Below are positions 1 through 4,725 of a DNA stretch of 5,527 bases, one piece after another. The DNA is from Candidatus Omnitrophota bacterium (lineage in GTDB: Bacteria; Omnitrophota; Gorgyraeia; Zapsychrales; Fredricksoniimonadaceae). The stretch is from assembly GCA_016789035.1 (NCBI GenBank), contig JAEUSC010000479.1, forward strand, positions 1-5,527, read 5' to 3'. Position 1 is the first letter of the stretch; each line of letters starts with the position of its first letter. The translations under genes were made by a program, and so were the position numbers. The notes beneath the pieces were generated by a model. It had not been told where the DNA came from. It worked only from the letters and a program-made list of their open reading frames with translations, and made no database searches.

Positions 1-24
1 TGGACTAACCCCGATTTAACGGAC
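1..24. repeat. IS terminal inverted repeat, right end (IRR)
   Basis: The sequence begins TGGACTAACCCCG and ends ACGGAC. It matches the reverse complement of 1216-1239 at 20 of 24 positions, and the four differences (positions 3, 7, 14 and 18) are all A/G transitions. It lies just downstream of the orfB stop codon, as expected for the IRR transposase-binding end. The repeat could in principle extend a base or two left of the window. Confidence 0.9.
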
Positions 25-31
25 GGGTTAT

Positions 32-919
32 TCAGGTTACACTTTGCTCGAACATCGCTGGCGTTTTGTATCCCAGCGTCCGATGCATCCGTTTTCTGTT
101 ATAAAATATCTCGATATACGAGAAGACCTCACCTCGCGCCTCTTCGCGTGATCCAAACGGCTTGCCCAGGATCAATTCATTCCTTAATGTGCCGAAAAAA
201 CTTTCCGCCACCGCATTGTCCCAGCAATCGCCCTTTCTGCTCATACTTTGTATCATCCGGTTCAAGCCAAGTTTGGCCACATACTCGTCGGACGCATACA
301 AAGAGCCCCGATCCGTATGATGCACCACGCCCGCCGGCGGCTTTCTTGCGGCGATCGCCATATCCAGGGCATTGAGCACTAATTGTTTGTTGTTTTCCTC
401 CGACATCGACCATCCGATGACCTTTCGCGAGAACAGATCTATCATAATCGCCAAATACAACCAACCGGTCCGCGTTGCTATATATGTCACATCTCCGCAC
501 CATACCCGATTAGGTTCCGCTGTCTTAAAACATCGATCAACGATATTGGGAGCTATTCTCTGCGTCCTCTTCGACTTGGTCGTCAGCTTGAACCGCCGTC
601 TGCGTTTTGTTTCTATCCCGTTGACCTTCCGCAGACGCGCAACCCGGTTCTTTCCGCAATCCAATCCCTGCGACTTCAACTCCCGCCAGATCTTGATCGC
701 ACCATACGCCTGTCTGAACTCATAATGGACTCGACGTATCTCGATCAATAACTGCTCGTTCTTTTGTGACCGGTCGCTGGTTTTTCTGTTCAACCAGCCG
801 TAATATCCACTGGAACTCACGCCAAGATTCCGGCACAACCTGCGGACCTCGTACTCCCAACGATGTTCCTTGATGAACGCGTACTTTACTTGAGGTCCCT
901 GGCAAAGTACGCGGCCGCT
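32..919 (-). CDS. IS3-family transposase OrfB (DDE catalytic part, made by -1 frameshift)
   Basis: This is the catalytic half of the IS3-family transposase, with an HTH_21-like N-terminal segment and an rve/RNase H-fold integrase core. The DDE triad is visible: D in CGDVTYI, D in HHTDRGS and E in AESFFGTLRNE, with exactly 35 residues between the second D and the E. The position seven after the E is Arg rather than the usual Lys. SMSRKGDCWDNAVAES and FYNRKRMHRTLGY are also family hallmarks. No ATG precedes the core in this frame. The nearest start-like codon is TTG at 838, but good OrfB sequence continues upstream of it (VKYAFIKEHRWEYEVRRLC) and stays open to the slippery site. The natural product is therefore most likely an OrfAB fusion of 85 OrfA residues plus 295 OrfB residues (380 in all). 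The coordinates given are the post-slip part; the stop is TGA at 32-34. The frame appears intact. Confidence 0.92.
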   Translation of the reverse strand, partial: SGRVLCQGPQVKYAFIKEHRWEYEVRRLCRNLGVSSSGYYGWLNRKTSDRSQKNEQLLIEIRRVHYEFRQAYGAIKIWRELKSQGLDCGKNRVARLRKVNGIETKRRRRFKLTTKSKRTQRIAPNIVDRCFKTAEPNRVWCGDVTYIATRTGWLYLAIMIDLFSRKVIGWSMSEENNKQLVLNALDMAIAARKPPAGVVHHTDRGSLYASDEYVAKLGLNRMIQSMSRKGDCWDNAVAESFFGTLRNELILGKPFGSREEARGEVFSYIEIFYNRKRMHRTLGYKTPAMFEQSVT

Positions 920-925
920 TTTTTT
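878..925 (-). promoter_or_regulatory. Programmed -1 frameshift signal of the IS (A7G slippery run plus stem-loop)
   Basis: On the minus strand, seven A residues followed by G lie at 919-925 (CTA AAA AAA GCG in the orfA frame). Five bases further on, a perfect 10-bp stem forms between CGCGTACTTT (904-913) and AAAGTACGCG (878-887), with a 16-nt loop. A -1 slip on AAAAAAAG moves orfA ribosomes directly into the open orfB frame. A6G/A7G sites with a downstream structure are well known in the IS3 family. The orfA stop (886-888) overlaps the 3' base of the loop and the start of the 3' arm. Confidence 0.88.
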
Positions 926-1173
926 AGGATCGCCAGATCCTCTTTAAGACTTTGGTTCTCTTTTCTCAGCTGCTCCAACTCGCTGCGCTTCTTGGTCCGT
1001 GGCCCAGTTTTTCCATCAAAGGCCTCATCCTGCTTGGCCTTCTGTTCATCGCGCCACCGATAAAGTAGCGTCCGCTTCACGCCCAGCTCCCGGGCGATCT
1101 CGGCGACCGGCTTTTCTTTTGCGTTCAGCATCCTGATCGCTTCCAACTTAAACTCTTTTGTATGCCTTGACAT
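886..1173 (-). CDS. IS3-family transposase OrfA (helix-turn-helix subunit)
   Basis: This 95-residue protein binds the IS ends and supplies the N-terminal part of the OrfAB transposase. Residues 1-45 form the HTH_Tnp_1 type domain (start MSRHTKEFKLEAIRML; helix-turn-helix about 22-41, with VAEIARELGVKRTLLYRW). Residues 66-83 show a leucine-zipper heptad pattern (L66, N73, L80 and L69, L76, L83), known in this family to mediate oligomerisation. The C-terminus ILKKAAAYFARDLK is typical of IS3-group OrfA. The ATG at 1173 is preceded by a strong GGAGG Shine-Dalgarno site (1180-1184) six bases upstream, which fixes the start. The last part of the gene carries the slippery A7 run (919-925), where some ribosomes shift into the orfB frame. 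Alone, OrfA normally acts as a regulator of transposition (family knowledge). Confidence 0.93.
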   Translation of the reverse strand: MSRHTKEFKLEAIRMLNAKEKPVAEIARELGVKRTLLYRWRDEQKAKQDEAFDGKTGPRTKKRSELEQLRKENQSLKEDLAILKKAAAYFARDLK

Positions 1174-1185
1174 TGGACACCTCCA

Positions 1186-1207
1186 TCGTGGATACTATTG
1201 TCCACGA
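1186..1207. repeat. Inverted repeat over the transposase promoter -10 region
   Basis: TCGTGGA (1186-1192) and TCCACGA (1201-1207) form a perfect 7-bp inverted repeat with an 8-bp centre. It overlaps the candidate -10 box and start point of the orfA promoter. It could be an operator for OrfA or OrfAB. Alternatively, in transcripts entering from outside the IS, it could form a hairpin close to the orfA ribosome-binding site that limits translation from external promoters, as known for several insertion sequences. Which role applies cannot be told from sequence. Confidence 0.5.
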
Positions 1208-1224
1208 ATTCGCGTGTCCGTCAA
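1197..1224 (-). promoter_or_regulatory. Candidate transposase promoter in and next to IRL
   Basis: On the minus strand, TTGACG (1219-1224, five of six consensus bases) is followed after 16 bp by GACAAT (1197-1202, four of six). The predicted transcript would start about 1190 and reach the GGAGG site of orfA after a very short leader. A -35 box within the left inverted repeat is common among IS3-family elements. This is inferred from motif match only. Confidence 0.5.
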
Positions 1225-1239
1225 ACCGGGGTCAGTTCA
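1216..1239. repeat. IS terminal inverted repeat, left end (IRL)
   Basis: Read on the minus strand it begins TGAACTGACCCCGG and ends ACGGAC, pairing with the other terminus at 20 of 24 positions. It is upstream of orfA and contains the candidate -35 box of the transposase promoter (1219-1224). Its outermost TGA is read in frame as the stop codon of the interrupted neighbouring gene. Confidence 0.9.
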
Positions 1240-1713
1240 GTATGTTCCCACAATCGTCATTAATAACTGCTTTTGTTTTACCTCATCCCAAAATATTTCC
1301 CCCTCCGAAAACCTTAAAAATAACAATCCCAAAAAATGCCCTGATCCTCCGCCATTTTCACTTATCTCAACAACATGGACACCATTGGTCATTTTGCCAT
1401 ACCATTTATAGCTCATTGATTCATAGTTTCGGTCATTTTCGCTACGCTCCGCAAAATACCAGCTATTTTCCTGCCTTTTAATTTCTTCGGTTTGAAATTC
1501 ATTAGTGCTATAAGACGCTGAAACATCCACGGTTTTTACGATCGGTGGCCTATAATCTGACATCCAATTTAGAAATTTCCCCAAAAGAAACGGATGAATC
1601 GGCTCTCCCTTGAAGGTAAAAGTTGCATTAGCCTCATCCACCTGCTCACTTGCCATTACTGGCACACTTAGAAATAAAACTAAGAACCCTGTGACAATAA
1701 TTCTTGAAAACAT
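1237..1713 (-). pseudogene. Secreted protein of unknown function, 3' end cut off by the IS
   Basis: The reading frame has 158 codons from ATG 1713, with a good AGGAG Shine-Dalgarno site (1720-1724) six bases upstream. Residues 1-21 are a Sec signal peptide: MFSR, a hydrophobic core IIVTGFLVLFLSVPV, and a VMA|S type I cleavage site. The product is therefore exported, to the periplasm or beyond. The mature part has no motif I can name with confidence. It shows FTFKGEPIHPFLLGKFLNWMSD (about 32-53), a VDVSASYSTNEF strand, and a glycine-rich turn ENGGGSGHFLGLLFLRF (119-135) that look like a small beta-rich domain. The last coded residues (TIVGTY) run straight into the IS end, whose first three bases TGA form the stop. 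The original C-terminus is therefore missing and should lie left of the window. A truncated product may still be made, but I treat the gene as disrupted. Confidence 0.75.
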
Positions 1714-1719
1714 GACTAA

Positions 1720-1765
1720 CTCCTAATTTACCAAAAATCTGTTATTTATGATTGCTGTTATTATA
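1720..1765 (-). promoter_or_regulatory. Candidate promoter and ribosome-binding site of the interrupted secreted-protein gene
   Basis: On the minus strand a perfect TATAAT lies at 1760-1765 and AGGAG at 1720-1724. The -35 region is poor (TTAAAT at 1784-1789 with an 18-bp spacer), so the promoter is only suggested. It sits back to back with the rightward TATAAT at 1769-1774. Confidence 0.35.
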
Positions 1766-1774
1766 TGTTATAAT
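1746..1774 (+). promoter_or_regulatory. Extended -10 promoter driving the 1808 gene
   Basis: TGTTATAAT at 1766-1774 is a perfect extended -10 element (TGnTATAAT). The -35 position, 17 bp upstream, holds only a weak TTATGA (1746-1751), which extended -10 promoters tolerate. The predicted start near 1781 gives a leader of under 30 nt to the ATG at 1808. No Shine-Dalgarno site is obvious in that leader. Confidence 0.55.
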
Positions 1775-1807
1775 TTGCAAAATATTTAAAATGAAAAAGT
1801 AACGAAC

Positions 1808-2860
1808 ATGACATTCCAAGAAAAAATTACTCTAATAGTAAATTTAATTAAACACAAATTCGACGCTCCTCGACCATTTGCCCCTTATACAGGTATTTCG
1901 TTAAAATCCGAGCCAAGACTTTCCAAGAAAATCACCAAACACGAATTATCTCAAGCCCTTGATTACCTAGAATTCACTGAACAAATAATTCAGGTATTAC
2001 GTCCGTCTAAAATTTACAAAGAAGGCAGAATCATAGAAGCTTGGGAAGTCAGCAAAACTACTGGCGAAAAGATACTCATCCCCCAAAACGAAGAAGATTT
2101 GCTTAAGAAATTTGATTTCCTATTTATAATTCATCCTTATTTTCCAAATTGGCTAAATTCATATCAAGCAAAGCTTAACCGCAAGATAGAAGACCTTTCC
2201 GAAGCCAATATGCAGAAAATTCACAATTTAGTTTGTAAATTTGACGATAAATTTCAACTAGTTAACTCCCCGAACATCACAATAACCGCCCAATATAGTC
2301 AACAGGACAGCTTAAAATTCTTATATGACAAATCAATACTTCTCAACTTTTCAGAAAAGAAGGTCGGACTAGGGGAAATCTACGAAATAAATGTCGTAAT
2401 TAACTTTGAACGTTTTATGCCATTTGTTGAAGAAATAAAACAACTTTATCAAAAAACGAAAACAAAACACACAGAAACCCAAAAAGTCAAACCCTCAAGC
2501 ACCAACGATCCAGATCAGATTCTTTATCAGATATCATTTTCCATGAACTATGAAGTAATCCTAAATGACCTTGTAATACTCTCAAAGCCCAATTTGGACA
2601 GTGAAAATGCCGAGGTTTTTGCTTACTTACTACGAAATCCCAACAAAGAAGTCCTAAGGGCAAATATTGAAACAGAAATTAACAAAGATATTAAGAAAGA
2701 TTTTCACAAAATTGTTGATAATCTTGGCTTTGGGAAAGATTTAAAGAAAACATTCTTCCATATATCCAAAAATACCATCCTTTTTCGCAACCCAATCACA
2801 CAATCTCAGTTTGAAAAGCTCGGAATTCCGCCTCTTAAAGTCATACAAAAACCGATTTAG
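1808..2860 (+). CDS. Hypothetical protein with C-terminal winged-helix-like domain
   Basis: I cannot name a function for this 350-residue soluble protein; it has no signal peptide or membrane segment. It appears bipartite. Residues 1-215 form an alpha/beta region with a helical start (TFQEKITLIVNLIKHKF), a strand-rich middle (FDFLFIIHPYFPNW, about 102-115) and INVVINFERFMPF (194-206). A polar linker follows (about 218-237, rich in K, T, S, P). Residues 238-340 then read YQISFSMNYEVILNDLVILSKP, then SENAEVFAYLLRNPNKEV, then helices and a closing strand NTILFRNPIT. This resembles a winged-helix-like module I associate with uncharacterised proteins of candidate-phylum bacteria, so DNA binding is possible but inferred. 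ATG 1808 is the only start after an in-frame TAA at 1787-1789; no clear Shine-Dalgarno site is seen. It is separated by 88 bp from the following operon. No terminator hairpin is visible after its TAG. Confidence 0.85.
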   Translation: MTFQEKITLIVNLIKHKFDAPRPFAPYTGISLKSEPRLSKKITKHELSQALDYLEFTEQIIQVLRPSKIYKEGRIIEAWEVSKTTGEKILIPQNEEDLLKKFDFLFIIHPYFPNWLNSYQAKLNRKIEDLSEANMQKIHNLVCKFDDKFQLVNSPNITITAQYSQQDSLKFLYDKSILLNFSEKKVGLGEIYEINVVINFERFMPFVEEIKQLYQKTKTKHTETQKVKPSSTNDPDQILYQISFSMNYEVILNDLVILSKPNLDSENAEVFAYLLRNPNKEVLRANIETEINKDIKKDFHKIVDNLGFGKDLKKTFFHISKNTILFRNPITQSQFEKLGIPPLKVIQKPI

Positions 2861-2948
2861 CCCCTGTTCTTTCCCCTTTGCACCTTTTCATCCCCCTTGA
2901 TACCCGCCACGCTGAAGACATTCACAACACGTGTTAATCTGACGCTCG
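2861..2948. other. Pyrimidine-rich intergenic gap before the replication operon
   Basis: These 88 bp begin with a C/T-rich run (about 2861-2897). They carry no convincing terminator hairpin and no strong -35/-10 pair, although TTGATA at 2897-2902 and GTTAAT at 2933-2938 are weak partial matches not spaced to one another. The only clear structure is the palindrome at 2926-2935. Because the genes that follow are tightly packed, this gap is the most likely place for the operon's promoter or operator. Confidence 0.4.
2926..2935. repeat. Perfect 10-bp palindrome AACACGTGTT
   Basis: The uninterrupted palindrome AACACGTGTT ends 13 bp before the start codon of the first gene in the operon. Its position suits an operator bound by a small dimeric regulator, such as the Xre protein at 4531, but no second copy was noticed near that gene. 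It is too short to be significant by itself. Confidence 0.35.
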
Positions 2949-3140
2949 ATGAAGAAGAGCGAAATCAATAATGCCTTACGTAAGCACTTTGGGACACCTG
3001 AAAGCACCCCGAACGACCAAGAAATCAATGAATCTCAGACCGCTCTTTTTGCATTGTTTGAACTACTAATTGAGATTGATAAGGACTTAATGAAATCCCA
3101 TGAACCACCAAATCACAGAGATACAAATAACCCCGATTAA
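2949..3140 (+). CDS. Small hypothetical protein, first gene of the replication operon
   Basis: I do not recognise this 63-residue acidic, mostly helical protein. It starts MKKSEINNALRKHFGTPES. A polar middle (TPNDQEINESQ, about 20-30) precedes an amphipathic helix, TALFALFELLIEIDKDLM (31-48), and a disordered-looking proline/asparagine-rich tail. An in-frame TGA at 2940-2942 means ATG 2949 is the first possible start, but no Shine-Dalgarno site is seen. The last 41 nt overlap the SpoVG-family gene in another frame, consistent with translational coupling in a compact operon. The sequence is protein-like before the overlap, so I think it is real, though a chance frame is possible. Confidence 0.55.
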   Translation: MKKSEINNALRKHFGTPESTPNDQEINESQTALFALFELLIEIDKDLMKSHEPPNHRDTNNPD

Positions 3141-3423
3141 ACCCCAGAACGGCATTGTGGCCTTTGCCAGCCTTCTTTTGGATGGTTGCCTTTATCTTGG
3201 CTCAATCGCTGTTATGACACGCCCTCAGGGCGGTTATAGGCTTGTTTTTCCCACAAAAAAACTGGGAACCAGAGACATTAACCTCTTTCACCCCATTGAA
3301 AAAAATTTCGCTCAAAGCATTGAAAAAGCAGTTATAGACGAACTCGAAAAAGTAATGAACCGAAATGATCGACACGATTGTTTTAACACTCAACCATACA
3401 GAATTTCAGATTTCCGATCATAG
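3100..3423 (+). CDS. SpoVG-family protein (nucleic-acid-binding accessory)
   Basis: This 107-residue protein matches the SpoVG fold in order: N-terminal strand ITEIQITPIK (residues 5-14), central AFASLLLDGCLYLGSIAVM (21-39), the GYRLVFPTKK segment (45-54; compare GLFVAMPSKR in Bacillus SpoVG), RDINLFHPIE (58-67; compare RDIAHPI), and a C-terminal helix FAQSIEKAVIDELEKVM. In Firmicutes, SpoVG is a small dimeric DNA/RNA-binding regulator; divergent copies also occur on plasmids and integrative elements near replication genes. That context fits here, so I infer an element-borne paralogue rather than the chromosomal sporulation gene. The ATG is the first start after in-frame TAA and TGA codons at 3088-3093, and the only candidate Shine-Dalgarno site (AAGGA) is unusually far upstream. 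The tail after about residue 87 extends beyond the usual family end and overlaps the next gene by 59 nt. Confidence 0.85.
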   Translation: MNHQITEIQITPIKPQNGIVAFASLLLDGCLYLGSIAVMTRPQGGYRLVFPTKKLGTRDINLFHPIEKNFAQSIEKAVIDELEKVMNRNDRHDCFNTQPYRISDFRS

Positions 3424-4513
3424 CAGATTTACCCCATCAACCCGGGGGCTCTATGAACAACCGTTTTATCGCATGGGAAGGAATAATTTAATGAAATGCG
3501 TCCAGAATCCAACCGCTGACGAATTGTCCAAAGGCATTTACAAACCACGTTTAACGGTTATCAGACGCATGGGAACGGGATCATACATAACAACAATGAG
3601 AATTGAATTTTCAATCCCCAAACTGATCTTCGGTAATAACTTTGATGAGGTTGACAACAGCCACTTTGAAGAGGCCGTCACCAAGCTCTACCGTGCTATT
3701 TATGACATGGGCGTCGTCATAGCCCCAGAAATGATAAGAAACGCTCCAGTCTCATCCGTTCACTACTCGAAAAACATTCCTTTAACGGACTATTCAACTC
3801 CTTCGATGATACTTGAAGAACTCAGAAAAATTGACCTGAATAAACGCCTCGATCTTAACCAAACCGATTTTCGCAATGAAGGCCATTCATTGAGGTTTCG
3901 CACAAATTCCTTTGAAATATCCTTCTATGACAAGCGAAAAGACCTGCAGAAAGCCAAAACAAGCGAAAAAAGGGCTATTGAGAACGACAATACCATACAA
4001 CTTGAACTGTTTAACAAATTCAAGCCCAAGAAACCCTTTGAAGTGCTCAGAATAGAGATTAGATTGAATAAGCAGGTAAAGATCCGGCAGATTCTAGACA
4101 AATTAAAAATACCCAGCCCTCTCACCTTCTCAGGACTTTTTAAGGCTCATATTGCTCAGAGCGTCTTAATGCATTATCACAATGAAATCAAAAAAGGATA
4201 TTCTTCGTTATCATACAAACCGGAAAGCAGTCGAGATTTCATAAGTAATTTTAAAATCAATAACCCTAAGACAAAGTTACGCAAGATGCTTCAAATTTAT
4301 GCAGTCAAAAGGCTCATTAATGAACTGGGGATTCGGGAATTTCGAGAAACCATTAAGCACTATGGAATTCATAACTGGCCTCGGATCAAGAATGATCTTG
4401 AACGCCATCAATTTTCCGATACAGCCTTCGCCCCTTTAAAGACTATCGAAAAAGCAATTAGAGAATTGCGTCCCCTCAGCCTTAAAGAATATCCGAAAAG
4501 CACATTGACTTAA
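3365..4513 (+). CDS. Phage/plasmid replication initiator, gene II/X-like (Phage_X / Phage_CRI type)
   Basis: This 382-residue protein resembles the gene II/X replication proteins of filamentous phages and related rolling-circle plasmids, which nick the plus-strand origin to prime replication. Supporting features are the family-like start MIDTIVLTL, a beta-rich N-terminal half with IKFs-type strands (MRIEFSIPKLIFG, 78-90), and the central block RLDLNQTDFRNEGHS, then FEISFYDKRKDL (about 161-194). VLRIEIRLN (227-235) then corresponds to the LRFEvRL-type strand. The C-terminal third (about 258-370) is helical and basic. The catalytic residues of this family are not certain to me; Y188 in the conserved YDK is only a candidate. 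Translation starts inside the 3' end of the SpoVG gene, without a Shine-Dalgarno site, which suggests coupling. Residues 190-215 include a charged stretch (KAKTSEKRAIENDN). No origin sequence was identified. Replication role: fairly sure; exact family: moderate. Confidence 0.8.
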   Translation: MIDTIVLTLNHTEFQISDHSRFTPSTRGLYEQPFYRMGRNNLMKCVQNPTADELSKGIYKPRLTVIRRMGTGSYITTMRIEFSIPKLIFGNNFDEVDNSHFEEAVTKLYRAIYDMGVVIAPEMIRNAPVSSVHYSKNIPLTDYSTPSMILEELRKIDLNKRLDLNQTDFRNEGHSLRFRTNSFEISFYDKRKDLQKAKTSEKRAIENDNTIQLELFNKFKPKKPFEVLRIEIRLNKQVKIRQILDKLKIPSPLTFSGLFKAHIAQSVLMHYHNEIKKGYSSLSYKPESSRDFISNFKINNPKTKLRKMLQIYAVKRLINELGIREFRETIKHYGIHNWPRIKNDLERHQFSDTAFAPLKTIEKAIRELRPLSLKEYPKSTLT

Positions 4514-4532
4514 ATTCAACTTGCTATAAGAT
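4505..4532 (+). promoter_or_regulatory. Candidate promoter for the Xre regulator and restriction gene
   Basis: TTGACT (4505-4510, five of six) and TAAGAT (4527-4532, four of six) are 16 bp apart. They overlap the last codons and stop of the replication gene. The predicted start falls at about 4539-4541, almost on the ATG at 4543. The transcript would then be close to leaderless and would favour that ATG over the one at 4531. A direct repeat GCTATA at 4523-4528 and 4533-4538, one helical turn apart, lies in the same place. Motif-based inference only. Confidence 0.35.
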
Positions 4533-4725
4533 GCTATATATGCCCCCCAACCTCATTAAACAATTAGAAACCTACCGTCTCGAAAATCGAATGACCCAAG
4601 AAGAATTAGCAAAACGCCTCGGGGTTGCCTTCTCAACAGTAAACAGATGGCTTAATGGCAAGAATAAACCAAGCAAAATTCAAATCTTCCATATAAGAAA
4701 ACTATTAAAGGAACTCTATGAATAA
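4531..4725 (+). CDS. Xre/Cro-type HTH regulator, probable controller of the adjacent restriction gene
   Basis: This 64-residue protein is little more than a helix-turn-helix domain of the HTH_3 (Xre) class. A first helix, LIKQLETYRLENRM (8-21), is followed by TQEELAKRLGV (22-32), a recognition helix FSTVNRWLNG (34-43), then KPSKIQIFHIRKLLKEL. The size and position resemble controller-type regulators that precede restriction-modification genes, so I infer it regulates its own operon. Two in-frame ATGs exist, 4531 and 4543 (MPPNLIKQ). Neither has a Shine-Dalgarno site; the second fits a promoter at 4505-4532 better. Its end overlaps the next gene's ATG by 8 nt and carries that gene's AAGGA ribosome-binding site, so the two are translationally linked. 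Confidence 0.88.
   Translation: MLYMPPNLIKQLETYRLENRMTQEELAKRLGVAFSTVNRWLNGKNKPSKIQIFHIRKLLKELYE

Larger units (their letters stand above)
1..1239 (-). mobile_element. IS3-family insertion sequence, apparently complete (1239 bp)
   Basis: The element is bounded by imperfect inverted repeats at 1-24 and 1216-1239 that start TG and end CA, as in IS3-family elements. It encodes OrfA and OrfB on the minus strand in the usual two-frame layout, with a frameshift signal between them. The upstream end (IRL) is at 1216-1239 and the downstream end (IRR) at 1-24, 7 nt beyond the orfB stop. The size and the OrfB motifs fit the IS3 or IS51-like groups of the family; the exact group was not settled. Both reading frames are intact, so the copy may be active. 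The left terminus coincides with the first base of the window, so the left flank and the target duplication cannot be seen; a 3-4 bp duplication would begin GTA or GTAT (1240-1243). The IS is clearly richer in G+C than the DNA to its right, which suggests recent arrival. Confidence 0.93.

Noticed and set aside
148..751. Open frames on the plus strand across the transposase (148-375, 372-725, 383-751)
   Set aside because: They lie opposite orfB, have no recognisable protein sequence or ribosome-binding sites, and are explained as shadows of a GC-rich coding strand.
32..838. OrfB starting independently at the TTG codon at 838
   Set aside because: Well-conserved OrfB sequence lies upstream of this codon in the same frame, continuous to the A7G slip site, so frameshift fusion explains the gene better.
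1158..1481. Plus-strand open frames crossing the IS right end into the interrupted gene (1158-1481, 1214-1411)
   Set aside because: They are antisense to orfA and to the signal-peptide-bearing gene and show no domain features. A fusion across the IS end would be accidental.
2866..2872. GTTCTTT, the same heptamer as the gene II nick region of M13-type phages, in the gap upstream of the replication operon
   Set aside because: Only seven bases match. There is no flanking hairpin as in the phage origin, and similar strings occur elsewhere in the window (for example near 754), so it is not called an origin.
3202..3393. Minus-strand open frame opposite the SpoVG-family gene
   Set aside because: It is antisense to a recognisable protein, with no Shine-Dalgarno site or domain.
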